Positions 1 to 6,865 of a DNA stretch of 7,156 nt are shown piece after piece. A program made the translations under genes and the position numbers. The notes below the pieces were generated by a model. It was not told the origin of the DNA. It was given only the letters and a program-made list of their open reading frames with translations, and made no database searches. The number at the start of each line of letters is the position of its first letter. Positions within the stretch are counted from its first letter, which is position 1. The DNA comes from Hyphomicrobiaceae bacterium UBA2767 (GTDB lineage: Bacteria > Pseudomonadota > Alphaproteobacteria > Rhizobiales > Methyloligellaceae), in contig DEIT01000241.1 in NCBI GenBank assembly GCA_002352635.1, positions 1-7,156 of the forward strand. The letters are read 5' to 3'.

Positions 1-40
1 CGTCCACAGCATCAAATGCGGACTTGTGCCCCCTTGGCCC

Positions 41-1678
41 TCACACGGCTTCCGGCTCCATCGTTATTGCGCCGCAAGGGCACTCCGCCGCGCACATGCC
101 GCAGCCCTTACAGTAGTCATAGTTGAATTCGAAGCGCTTCCCGGGTCCGAGCTTGATCACTGCATTGTCGGGGCAGATGCCATAGCAGTTGTCGCATTCG
201 AAACAGTTGCCACATGACAGGCACCGTCGCGCCTCGTAGAGCGCGTTGTCCTCGGTAAGGCCCTGCAAGACTTCCTCAAACCCAGTCTGGCGTCGCACGA
301 GATCGAGCTGCGGCTGCTCGGTTTTCGGCGCGTCAGTATAGTACCAGGTGTTAAGCTCGCTGAAACCTACGATTTCATGCTTTTCGGGGCGCTCGTAGCG
401 CGCGCCGCGGAGCCAGGCATCGATGTGGCGCGCTGCTTTCTTGCCGTGGCCAACAGCGACCGTGACAGTACGCTCCGCCGGGACCATATCGCCGCCAGCG
501 AACAGTCCATCACGGCCGGTCATCATCTGGTTGTTGACGTTCATGACGCCATCCCTGGCGATTTCGACGCCCGGCACCTTTTCCAGGAAGGTCGTATCCA
601 CGTCCTGGCCGAGCGCCAGGATCAGCGTATCAGCTTCGATGGTTTCGAATTCACCGGTGGGCTGCGGGCGGCCATCCTTGTCGATTTGCATCTTTTCGAC
701 CTTGAAGCTCGTCTCGTCGATCTCCTTGATGGTCCGCAGCCAGTGGATCATGACGCCCTCCTCCTCAGCTTCCGTGGCCTCGAAGTCATGCGCCGGCATT
801 TCCTTGCGTGAGCGGCGATAAACGATCATGGACTCCCGAACGCCAAGCCGTTTCACGGTTCGCGCCACATCCATGGCGGTGTTGCCGCCGCCATAAATGA
901 CAACGCGGCGGCCGAGCTGCGGCGGCTCGACGCCCGTTTCCATGTCGCGCAAGACGCTGACGGCATCGAGAATCTTTCCCGCCGCGTAGCCCGGAATATC
1001 GATGCGTTTGGCCAGATGCGCGCCGACCGCTACGAACACGGCATCGAACCTGTCTTTTTCGAATGCCGCCTCGATATCCTCGACTTTTGTGTTGAGTTCA
1101 AGTTCCACACCCATGTCGAGGATCCGCTGAACTTCGTAATCGAGCACATCGCGCGGTAGGCGGTATGTCGGAATGCCGAACCGCATCATGCCCCCCGCCA
1201 TGGGGCCGGCCTCGCGAATCGTCACATCGTGACCCAATCGCGTCAGGTGATAGGCAGCCGACAGCCCGCTCGGTCCGGCCCCGACCACGAGAACCCGCTT
1301 GCCCGACTTCTTGGCATCGAATTTCGGTTTCCACTTCTTCTCCCAGGCCGTACGGCCGAGGAACCTTTCGATGGCGTGGATGCCGACCGCCTCGTCAAGT
1401 TCCGCGCGGTTGCACGTATCCTCGCAGGGGTGATAGCAGACGCGCCCCATGATGCCCGGCAAGGGGTTATCTTCCATCAGCACCTGCCACGCCTCTTTAT
1501 AGTCGCCGGACTCTGCATGAAACAGCCATTGCTGAATGTTCTCCCCCGCGGGGCAAGCGTTGTTGCAAGGCGGCAGGCGGTCGACATAGATGGGGCGCTC
1601 GGTTCGCCACGATCCCGTCTCGTTGGCGAGGCTTGTGCCGGGATCAAGCGTAATTGCGAAGGGAAGCTGTTTGCTCAT
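41..1678 (-). CDS. GltD-like NAD(P)H oxidoreductase fused to a 2x[4Fe-4S] ferredoxin domain; electron-transfer subunit of the pyruvate oxidoreductase
   Basis: A 545-residue flavoprotein likely to shuttle electrons between NAD(P)(H) and the pyruvate oxidoreductase encoded just upstream. The N-terminal Fe-S region of the GltD family has C38, C42, C81, C85 and C89. An FAD Rossmann motif GAGPSG is at 133-138, a second dinucleotide motif GGGNTAMD at 263-270, followed by YRRSRKEMPA (287-296), whose arginines suggest NADPH preference. The C-terminal FAD motif GLFAGGD is at 391-397. The tail holds two ferredoxin motifs, C492/C495/C498/C502-P and C523/C526/C529/C533-P, plus an extra pair C486/C489. 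The first half resembles glutamate synthase small subunit, but no large subunit is nearby and the tail is ferredoxin-like. Its ATG overlaps the porB stop as ATGA, implying translational coupling, with a purine-rich AAAGGGAAAG upstream. KorC-type flavoproteins of 2-oxoacid oxidoreductases are comparable. Domain assignment is strong; the exact electron direction and NADP specificity are inference. Confidence 0.9.
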   Translation of the reverse strand: MSKQLPFAITLDPGTSLANETGSWRTERPIYVDRLPPCNNACPAGENIQQWLFHAESGDYKEAWQVLMEDNPLPGIMGRVCYHPCEDTCNRAELDEAVGIHAIERFLGRTAWEKKWKPKFDAKKSGKRVLVVGAGPSGLSAAYHLTRLGHDVTIREAGPMAGGMMRFGIPTYRLPRDVLDYEVQRILDMGVELELNTKVEDIEAAFEKDRFDAVFVAVGAHLAKRIDIPGYAAGKILDAVSVLRDMETGVEPPQLGRRVVIYGGGNTAMDVARTVKRLGVRESMIVYRRSRKEMPAHDFEATEAEEEGVMIHWLRTIKEIDETSFKVEKMQIDKDGRPQPTGEFETIEADTLILALGQDVDTTFLEKVPGVEIARDGVMNVNNQMMTGRDGLFAGGDMVPAERTVTVAVGHGKKAARHIDAWLRGARYERPEKHEIVGFSELNTWYYTDAPKTEQPQLDLVRRQTGFEEVLQGLTEDNALYEARRCLSCGNCFECDNCYGICPDNAVIKLGPGKRFEFNYDYCKGCGMCAAECPCGAITMEPEAV

Positions 1679-2694
1679 GGGCTTTCCCTTTCGGCCAGAA
1701 GGTTGAACCTTTTGATGTTGACATCCGCCATGCGCTGAAGGGCGGCCAGACGCTCCGTGTCCTCGTGGCCCTTCCTGAAAAGGTGGGCGAACCGGCGCTG
1801 GGGCCTGAGGTATTCTTCCACCGGCACCTTTCGGCGGATCTTGTTGGACTGCGTCACCTCGCCATGCTCCGCCTCAAACAATGGAAACAGACCGCTTTCG
1901 ACGGCGAGCCGGGCGAGGCGGATTGTGTCGTGGGGCGCCGACCCCCAACCTAGGGGACAGGGAACCATGATATGGATGTATCGTGATCCGGAAATGTCCA
2001 TCGCCGTTGTGATCTTGGCTTCCAGATCGTGCAGATCAGCAACGCTGGCGGTTGCGACATAGGGGATATTGTGGGCCATGGCGATCAGCGGCAGGTTCTT
2101 TCCGGTGCCGAATACGTTCCCGGGCGCGTCGCCGAGCGCTGGCGTCGTTGCGGTGCGCGCAGTCGGCGGTGTCGCCGAGGAGCGCTGAACGCCGGTATTC
2201 ATATAGGCTTCGTTGTCGTAGCAGATGTAAAGAACATCATCGTTGCGCTCGAACATGCCGGACAGGCAGCCGAATCCGATGTCCGTGGTCCCGCCGTCGC
2301 CCCCTTGCGCGACCACCTTCACGTCGTTCCGGCCCTTGCGCCGCATGGCCGCGGCGACGCCCGTCGCCACAGCCGGCGCGTTGCCAAACAGTGAATGCAG
2401 CCAGGGGATCTGCCACGAGGTCTCTGGGTACGGCGTGGTGAAGACCTCAAGGCAGCCTGTTGCGTTGACGGCAACGAGCTGCCCCTTGGCCGCCCGCATG
2501 GCCGCGTCCAGCGCATAGCGTGCGCCCAGCGCCTCGCCACAACCCTGGCAAGCCCGGTGGCCCGACGTAATCGCATTCGACCGGTCCATCGAGGCCTGCA
2601 CTGTGCGGCTGTCCTCGTCCATCAACCGGTTACCGACGGTGTGGGTGCCGGTCTGGTAAAACTTGACCCGTTGCAGGGCACTTTCCTTGCTCAT
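1675..2694 (-). CDS. porB: Pyruvate:ferredoxin oxidoreductase, beta subunit (thiamine diphosphate and 4Fe-4S binding)
   Basis: This 339-residue subunit holds the thiamine diphosphate and the proximal 4Fe-4S cluster of a 2-oxoacid:ferredoxin oxidoreductase. Visible cluster ligands are C49 and C52 (ACQGCGEALG), C81 (NATGCLEV) and C246 (VPCPLGWGS), the four-cysteine pattern of this subunit. The cofactor motif starts with GDGG at 132-135 and ends with NEAYMNTG at 161-168, binding the Mg-diphosphate. The stretch TTPYPETSW and the GWGSAPHDTIRLARLAV segment look like pyruvate-type rather than 2-oxoglutarate-type beta subunits. The length is normal for the split-subunit enzyme. The start has GGGAG seven bases upstream, in the 12-base gap after porA. 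Its TGA overlaps the next gene's ATG. No missing key residue was seen. Substrate choice (pyruvate over other 2-oxoacids) is from family resemblance and not proven. Confidence 0.93.
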   Translation of the reverse strand: MSKESALQRVKFYQTGTHTVGNRLMDEDSRTVQASMDRSNAITSGHRACQGCGEALGARYALDAAMRAAKGQLVAVNATGCLEVFTTPYPETSWQIPWLHSLFGNAPAVATGVAAAMRRKGRNDVKVVAQGGDGGTTDIGFGCLSGMFERNDDVLYICYDNEAYMNTGVQRSSATPPTARTATTPALGDAPGNVFGTGKNLPLIAMAHNIPYVATASVADLHDLEAKITTAMDISGSRYIHIMVPCPLGWGSAPHDTIRLARLAVESGLFPLFEAEHGEVTQSNKIRRKVPVEEYLRPQRRFAHLFRKGHEDTERLAALQRMADVNIKRFNLLAERESP

Positions 2695-2706
2695 GCCATA
2701 ACTCCC

Positions 2707-3960
2707 TTAGTGACGGCCGGCGCTTACGGCGCCCAGAGTCTTGAGAATGTTTTCTGCCGTCGGGCCAGACCTGCGGGTTTCGGCGGCTCGCCCGACCTCC
2801 TGCGCCACAACCTCTTCGTCGAGATCGAGAAACTGAACGTCCGGCAGCTCGCCTTTTTCCGCACCCTTGATGACCCTGGCGATCGACGCCACGGTGATGG
2901 GACGACCGCCAAGCCCCGCAATCACGGTGTAGACGGGCAACGGCGCCTCCCGCAGCGCCATGCGAACGTTGGAGGCGACAACGCCACCGAGACCAGGCGC
3001 GAGGCTCTTCTCCAGAACGATAACGTTCCGGGCCCCGATCAAGGTCTCTTTCAGCTCCGCAAGGGGAAAAGGCCGGAACGAACAAATGCTGACGGAGCCG
3101 ACGCGCATCCCGTCATCGCGCATCTCGTCCACCACTTCTTTGATCGTGCCATTGACCGAACCAAGCGCGATAACGATCGTTTCCGCGTCCTCCGTGCGGT
3201 AGGGGTGGATCAGCCCGCCGGACGCGCGGCCGAACACGTCCTTGAAGACCTCCGCGATCTCCGGGATCAGTTGCAACGCCTGGCGCTGCTTTTCATGGGC
3301 AAGATAGCGCACCTCGGTAAACGCTTCCGGTCCGACCATCGCACCGATGGAATAAGGGTCTGCCGGGTCCAGCACCTGAACCGGATCGTAGGGCGGCAGG
3401 AACGCGTCCACCTCTTCTTGAGTCGGAATGTCGACCCGTTCATAGGCATGGGTCAGAATAAAACCATCGATACAGACCATGACAGGGCAACTCAGTTCCT
3501 CGGCCAGACGGAAGGCCTGGATGTGAAGATCGACCCCTTCCTGGTTGGTTTCAGCGAAAAGCTGGATCCACCCTGCGTCCTTCATGGACATCGCATCGGT
3601 ATGATCGTTCCAGATGTTGATGGGTGCGCCGATCGCGCGGTTGCCGATCGTCATCACGATGGGCAGGCCGAGCCCACCGGCGTTGTAAACCGCTTCCGCC
3701 ATATACAGCAGACCCTGGCTGGCGGTGGCCGTATAGGCGCGTGCGCCGGCAGCCGATGCGCCTATGGCGACGGAAAGGGCCGCGAACTCGGATTCGACAT
3801 TGATGAACTCGCAGTTCTCGAGTTCTCCCTTTTTCACCAACGCGCCAACACCCTCGACAATGTGGGTCTGTGGCGTAATGGGATAGGCGCATACAACCTC
3901 GGGCCGGCAGAGCGCTATCGCCTCGGCGACGGCAATCGAACCTTCAACCTGCTTGAGCAC
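2707..3960 (-). CDS. porA: Pyruvate:ferredoxin oxidoreductase, alpha subunit
   Basis: The 417-residue alpha subunit carries the pyrimidine-binding domain for thiamine diphosphate and the transketolase C-terminal-like domain. YPITPQT at 26-32 and the VESEFAA segment at 55-61, with a glutamate that should activate the cofactor, mark the first domain. TATASQGLLYM (77-87) and GNRAIGAPINIWNDHTD (106-122) follow; the arginine at 108 matches the position that contacts the substrate carboxylate in pyruvate enzymes. A second domain begins near 260 (TIVIALGSVNGTIKEVV), and GLGGRPIT (349-356) resembles the pyruvate-type signature GLGGRDVT. Together these favour pyruvate over 2-oxoglutarate. The gene follows porG by 12 bases, which contain a perfect AGGAGG six bases before the ATG, the best ribosome site in the window. 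It is cotranscribed by inference from spacing. Confidence 0.94.
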   Translation of the reverse strand: MLKQVEGSIAVAEAIALCRPEVVCAYPITPQTHIVEGVGALVKKGELENCEFINVESEFAALSVAIGASAAGARAYTATASQGLLYMAEAVYNAGGLGLPIVMTIGNRAIGAPINIWNDHTDAMSMKDAGWIQLFAETNQEGVDLHIQAFRLAEELSCPVMVCIDGFILTHAYERVDIPTQEEVDAFLPPYDPVQVLDPADPYSIGAMVGPEAFTEVRYLAHEKQRQALQLIPEIAEVFKDVFGRASGGLIHPYRTEDAETIVIALGSVNGTIKEVVDEMRDDGMRVGSVSICSFRPFPLAELKETLIGARNVIVLEKSLAPGLGGVVASNVRMALREAPLPVYTVIAGLGGRPITVASIARVIKGAEKGELPDVQFLDLDEEVVAQEVGRAAETRRSGPTAENILKTLGAVSAGRH

Positions 3961-3972
3961 GGCCTTCCTCCT

Positions 3973-4533
3973 TCACGCCGACGTGGCGATTTCAAACGCT
4001 TCGCGCGCGGCCGCGACGTTGGCCACGCCCACATCACCGGGGAACTTCTGATGAATCGCCTGTTCCACAGACGAGAAATGAATTTGCCCGGATATGGCAG
4101 CAAACCCGCCCAGCAAGGCGGCATTCGGCACCGGGCGGCCAACATGTTTTTTCGCCAGCTCCGTTGCGCCCACGTCACAAATGTGATGCGGCGGAAAGCG
4201 CGCAACAAACTCGGCAATCCCCAGATCCTCGAACGAGCGGCGGGAATTGATGAGGATGTATCCTTCTGGATTAAGCCCTTTGAAGACGTCGACCGAATGC
4301 AGCAGCGTCGGGTCCTGAATAATCAAGGCGTTCGGTACGCTGATCGGCTCGCGCGAGCGGATCTCCTTTTCATCGATCCGGCAATAAGACACCACGGGAG
4401 CGCCCATGCGCTCGGAACCGAAACTGGGAAAGGCCTGAGCATGTTTGCCTTCCAGAAACGCAGCGACGGACAGAAGTTCCGCCGCAGTCACTACACCTTG
4501 GCCGCCACGGCCATGAATACGCACCTGAAACAT
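3973..4533 (-). CDS. porG: Pyruvate:ferredoxin oxidoreductase, gamma subunit
   Basis: First gene of the operon, 186 residues, the usual size for a separate gamma subunit. The N-terminus MFQVRIHGRGGQG carries the family's GRGGQG motif (8-13), followed by SFGSERMGAPV (37-47), another hallmark. The C-terminal half has NAALLGGFAA (137-146), typical of the domain that packs against alpha and beta and contributes to CoA binding. The ATG at 4533 has GAGG seven bases upstream, and no better start was found. The stop is 12 bases before porA. The order gamma-alpha-beta lacks the small ferredoxin-like delta gene often found between gamma and alpha; that function seems moved to the C-terminus of the flavoprotein at the end of the operon. 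Family assignment is firm; substrate follows from the alpha and beta subunits. Confidence 0.92.
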   Translation of the reverse strand: MFQVRIHGRGGQGVVTAAELLSVAAFLEGKHAQAFPSFGSERMGAPVVSYCRIDEKEIRSREPISVPNALIIQDPTLLHSVDVFKGLNPEGYILINSRRSFEDLGIAEFVARFPPHHICDVGATELAKKHVGRPVPNAALLGGFAAISGQIHFSSVEQAIHQKFPGDVGVANVAAAREAFEIATSA

Positions 4534-4550
4534 GATTCCGCCTCGGGTTC

Positions 4551-4570
4551 GGTCGCCAATTGGGGCGACC
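4551..4570 (-). other. Inverted repeat in the por leader, 17 bases before the porG start codon
   Basis: GGTCGCC and GGCGACC form a perfect 7-bp inverted repeat with a six-base loop. With the predicted start at about 4581 it would fall in the leader RNA, immediately before the GAGG ribosome site (4541-4544). It could be an operator for a dimeric regulator or an RNA hairpin that stabilises the message or affects translation. There is no U-run after it, so it is not a terminator. The pairing is seen directly; function is inference. Confidence 0.45.
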
Positions 4571-4580
4571 CACTTGGAGC

Positions 4581-4629
4581 AGACGGCAATTTAGCCCGGC
4601 GCGAGGCCGGAAGCCTTGACTTGGCTCAA
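4581..4629 (-). promoter_or_regulatory. Candidate FNR/FixK-activated promoter of the por operon
   Basis: On the minus strand, TTGAGCCAAGTCAA (4629-4616) fits the FNR/FixK-type core TTGA-N6-TCAA. Downstream, TAAATT at 4593-4588 is a fair -10 hexamer (four of six to TATAAT). If transcription starts near 4581, the box is centred at about -41.5, the spacing expected for class II activation by this regulator family, and the leader would be about 48 bases. There is no good -35 hexamer, as expected for an activated promoter. The outer dyad bases deviate from TTGAT-N4-ATCAA, so this is an inferred site. Confidence 0.5.
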
Positions 4630-4916
4630 TTTATTTTTGGCGTATCCGTTGAGGGAAGTACGGGGGATACCCCTTGACCAAGTGGCTTTGCGCGCAACGT
4701 GTCATGCACAATTACCTGCCACACATTCCGCTCGGGGTCAGTTGGGCACGGGACATGTCATCAATGCGCCCTTCCGCCCAGCACCACGAGCAGACACAGT
4801 GCCTTGATCAATGCGCTAGGATTGCCTGGCGTTGTTGCTCTCAATCAAATCGCGAAAACGCACCCGCAACGATTTGGGTCGGCCAGTTTGATCAATGCAA
4901 ACGGTCCAGTTCTCGA
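4630..4916. other. Intergenic region between the cytochrome gene and the por promoter, no gene seen
   Basis: Together with the promoter and leader it makes a 383-base gap. I see no convincing gene. It contains a second FNR/FixK-like match, TTGATTGAGAGCAA on the minus strand (4848-4835), matching TTGAT-N4-ATCAA in nine of ten positions and lying about 300 bases from porG. ATCAATGC occurs three times in the same direction (4760-4767, 4807-4814, 4891-4898), two of them inside TTGATCAATGC, which contains the palindrome TTGATCAA. CAAATCG at 4846-4852 and CGATTTG at 4870-4876 could pair after the cytochrome stop, but without a U-run. GTATCC (4642-4647) and GGATAC (4665-4670) form another small dyad, and GGGG-ATA-CCCC spans 4663-4673. 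No clear terminator was found. Confidence 0.5.
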
Positions 4917-5702
4917 TCACTGCGGCGGGTCGAGCCTCTGCAGATAGGCGAGCAGCCCGGCGACGCTCTCCACGTCGAGGAAGCGAAGCGACAACATGTC
5001 GGCGAGCGGCGCGCCGTTGCGGATCTTGTGTACGGCCTGTTCGGGACGGTTGCGCGCGATCCAGCCGAGCGAGGACTTATCGCCCGCCTCGCCGTACAGT
5101 GGCGCCTTGCCATCGGCCTGGTGGCACCGCACGCACGTGCCTTCGTAAATGTCCTTCCCGCGCAGCGGATCGCCGGTCGGTCTGCCTTGTGCGTCCACCA
5201 GGGTGCTCATGTCATGCTGGCCAACACTGAGGAATTTGGCGATTGCCAGAAGCAGCTTCCCGGGAACCGGCGTGGTCATGTCGCGGTGCGGTGGCGCCGT
5301 CATGCGCGCCACCAGGTCTTTCGGTTTCCGACCGCGCACGCCTGTAAGGCTTTTCAGGACCGGAGACGCCGAAATGCTGCCAAGATGCCCCTCCCCGCCG
5401 CGATAATCCCAACCGTGACAGGCCACGCAGCGCCATGTGGCCGCGGGCGCAATGTCCAGTTCGGCCGGAGCCAACGGATGGCGTACGGACGGCGGCTGGC
5501 GGCCGGTCACTGCCCAGTGATTGTCATAAAGTCGGCCACCCAGACTCAAAACCGCTGCTTCGCCGGGACGGGCCTGCGGTGTCTGTGTTTTCTGTGCTTG
5601 AAGCCGCGCTTCGGGAGTGCAGAGGAGCAATGCGGCAAGTGCCACAGTGAGCATCCCGTCAAGCCATCTCAAACACTTCCTTTTAAGCCGACCCAACATC
5701 AT
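4917..5702 (-). CDS. Exported c-type cytochrome with two heme-binding sites, function unknown
   Basis: Read from the ATG at 5702, this is a 261-residue protein. It begins with a signal peptide: basic residues (LGRLKRKCLRW), a hydrophobic core (MLTVALAALLLC), then a likely cleavage near ARLQA-Q, so it should be periplasmic. Heme sites are CVACH (92-96) and CVRCH (190-194). ADMLSLRF near the C-terminus (Met 236) is a likely axial ligand for the second heme. The segment before the first heme (GGRLYDNHW, then TWRCVACHGWDYRGG) resembles a group of cytochromes of unassigned role that I know only by pattern. The frame stays open upstream to a TTG at 5768, but that would add a polar extension before the signal peptide; GAGGGAG ten bases before 5702 supports the shorter form. 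A second ATG follows immediately at 5699. It is separated from the por operon by 383 bases, so a shared function is not implied by spacing. Confidence 0.85.
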   Translation of the reverse strand: MMLGRLKRKCLRWLDGMLTVALAALLLCTPEARLQAQKTQTPQARPGEAAVLSLGGRLYDNHWAVTGRQPPSVRHPLAPAELDIAPAATWRCVACHGWDYRGGEGHLGSISASPVLKSLTGVRGRKPKDLVARMTAPPHRDMTTPVPGKLLLAIAKFLSVGQHDMSTLVDAQGRPTGDPLRGKDIYEGTCVRCHQADGKAPLYGEAGDKSSLGWIARNRPEQAVHKIRNGAPLADMLSLRFLDVESVAGLLAYLQRLDPPQ

Positions 5703-5884
5703 GGCAGGCTCGCTCCCTCTCGACCGCCCAAGAACAGGACATACTGCCATCCTGCCACGCGGACCCAACCGCGCGAAAGCGACAGAGTGTCCTGATGGGA
5801 AAAGTGAACGTTGTGGGCCGTATCCTGTAGCGCGATCCGAGTGGCCGCTCCGAGGATCCCCGATAGTTTCTCTGTCAGGAGGCC

Positions 5885-5903
5885 TCAGGCTGCGAAAGCC
5901 TGA
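5885..5903 (-). other. Hairpin overlapping the phoH stop codon
   Basis: TCAGGCT and AGCCTGA form a perfect 7-bp stem around a five-base loop, and the stem includes the TGA stop of the PhoH gene. No U-run follows on the minus strand, so it is not a typical intrinsic terminator. It could protect the 3' end of the message or be chance in GC-rich code. The 182 bases between here and the cytochrome start hold no gene and no other clear signal. Confidence 0.35.
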
Positions 5904-6865
5904 TTGTTGTCCGGCTGGCCAGCGTACAGGTCTTCCAGGCGGGCGACGAGGCTGTTGCGGATGATCTGGGTGTTCTCGAACTGATGAATTTGCGCGAGAT
6001 TGGTTCCCCGCAAAAGATTGAGGAGATGAACCAGACCTGAAGGCTCGTCACCGCGTAGATCGATATGGATCGGATCACCGGTCACAACCATACGAGAAGC
6101 CCGGCCGATCCGAGTCACAGCCATCCGCATTTTCCGGATCGTCATATTTTGCGCTTCATCCAGGATAATGAACGTGTCGTTGAACGTTCTGCCACGAATG
6201 TGTCCAAGCGGGACCAGTTCCAACTTTCGCTCTTCCACAAGTTGCGTGAATTTCTGATAGCCTATGAGGTCACGCAGTATATCTTCGAAGAACTCGAATT
6301 GGCTGTCGTTTTCCAGTTCCTGGCGCGACGCTGCCGTCACGACTTCACCCTGCATAACGACATGGGGCCGGGTGATCACAATATGCTTCACACGCTCTTC
6401 AGCAAGCTGATTGAGCGCCGCGGCTATCGCAAGGTGCGTCTTCCCGGTGCCCGTCGGGCCGATTCCGATGATGAGCTGTTCGCCCGGCGAGCGAAGCGTC
6501 TGCATGAATGCGACCTGGCTAAGCGACATGGGCGCCACGGGGAAAGACAACCCCTTGAGACGGAAAGCGAGGTCCAGCTTGAGAGCGTTCGCCACAACCG
6601 TGGAAATCGTCGCTTTTTTGAAGGACGCATCTGCTACGTCCGTTCCGGACACGGCACGGGCAACCTGCTCGATGATCCGGGACGCGATCAGGACGGCAAC
6701 ATTGTCACCATTGATCTGGACGCCCTGGGCCGTGGGAAGAACATTGAAACGGTAAGGCAGAACGGCCTTTTGGGCTGTCTTTACCAGATCGTCATGTGTG
6801 ACGAGGAACTGCTCGCCCAATTGGCCGTGCAGGTCGATGTCCAGGGAGTGCTGCTGTGCCATCAT
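5885..6865 (-). CDS. PhoH-family ATPase (divergent, lacks the LGFLPG loop)
   Basis: A 326-residue cytoplasmic P-loop ATPase of the PhoH family. The Walker A motif GPTGTGKT is at 136-143, Walker B with the family's EAQN tail (FIILDEAQN) at 232-240, MRMAVTRIGRASRMVVTGDP (246-265) forms the sensor region, and SGL at 276-278 is the conserved site near the C-terminus. ITRPHVV (164-170) and HIRGRTFND (222-230) also match the family. The usual loop after RP-x4-GE, reading LGFLPG, is replaced by a different sequence (VVTAASRQELEND) of the same overall length, and the neighbouring minus-strand frames do not restore it, so this is divergence and not a frameshift. Family members are linked to RNA metabolism and phosphate or stress responses, but the role here is unknown. 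Two tandem ATGs at 6865 and 6862 are possible starts; no strong ribosome site precedes them. Confidence 0.88.
   Translation of the reverse strand: MMAQQHSLDIDLHGQLGEQFLVTHDDLVKTAQKAVLPYRFNVLPTAQGVQINGDNVAVLIASRIIEQVARAVSGTDVADASFKKATISTVVANALKLDLAFRLKGLSFPVAPMSLSQVAFMQTLRSPGEQLIIGIGPTGTGKTHLAIAAALNQLAEERVKHIVITRPHVVMQGEVVTAASRQELENDSQFEFFEDILRDLIGYQKFTQLVEERKLELVPLGHIRGRTFNDTFIILDEAQNMTIRKMRMAVTRIGRASRMVVTGDPIHIDLRGDEPSGLVHLLNLLRGTNLAQIHQFENTQIIRNSLVARLEDLYAGQPDNNQAFAA

Noticed and set aside
1..40. Possible start of another minus-strand gene at ATG 12-10
   Set aside because: Only four codons would be visible and the nearest purine-rich site is too far upstream; it cannot be supported.
41..1678. 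Reading the flavoprotein as glutamate synthase small subunit
   Set aside because: The ferredoxin tail, the four-base overlap with porB and the absence of a large subunit fit an oxidoreductase electron-transfer subunit better.
2395..4677. A 760-codon open frame on the plus strand opposite the por genes
   Set aside because: It runs antisense to three well-supported genes, its product has no recognisable motif and an arginine- and histidine-rich composition typical of shadow frames in GC-rich DNA, and it has no convincing ribosome site.
5655..5702. Lipoprotein signal in the cytochrome (cysteine after LLL in the hydrophobic core)
   Set aside because: The residues before the cysteine do not fit the usual lipobox and a normal cleavage site near ARLQA follows.
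5703..5768. Longer cytochrome start at TTG 5768 or ATG 5750
   Set aside because: Either start would place a polar stretch before the signal peptide; the ATG at 5702 has a GAGGGAG site at good distance.
4674..5795. A 373-codon plus-strand frame covering the intergenic region and the cytochrome gene
   Set aside because: Most of it is antisense to the cytochrome gene, whose CXXCH sites and signal peptide are clear. The intergenic part shows no protein-like motif.
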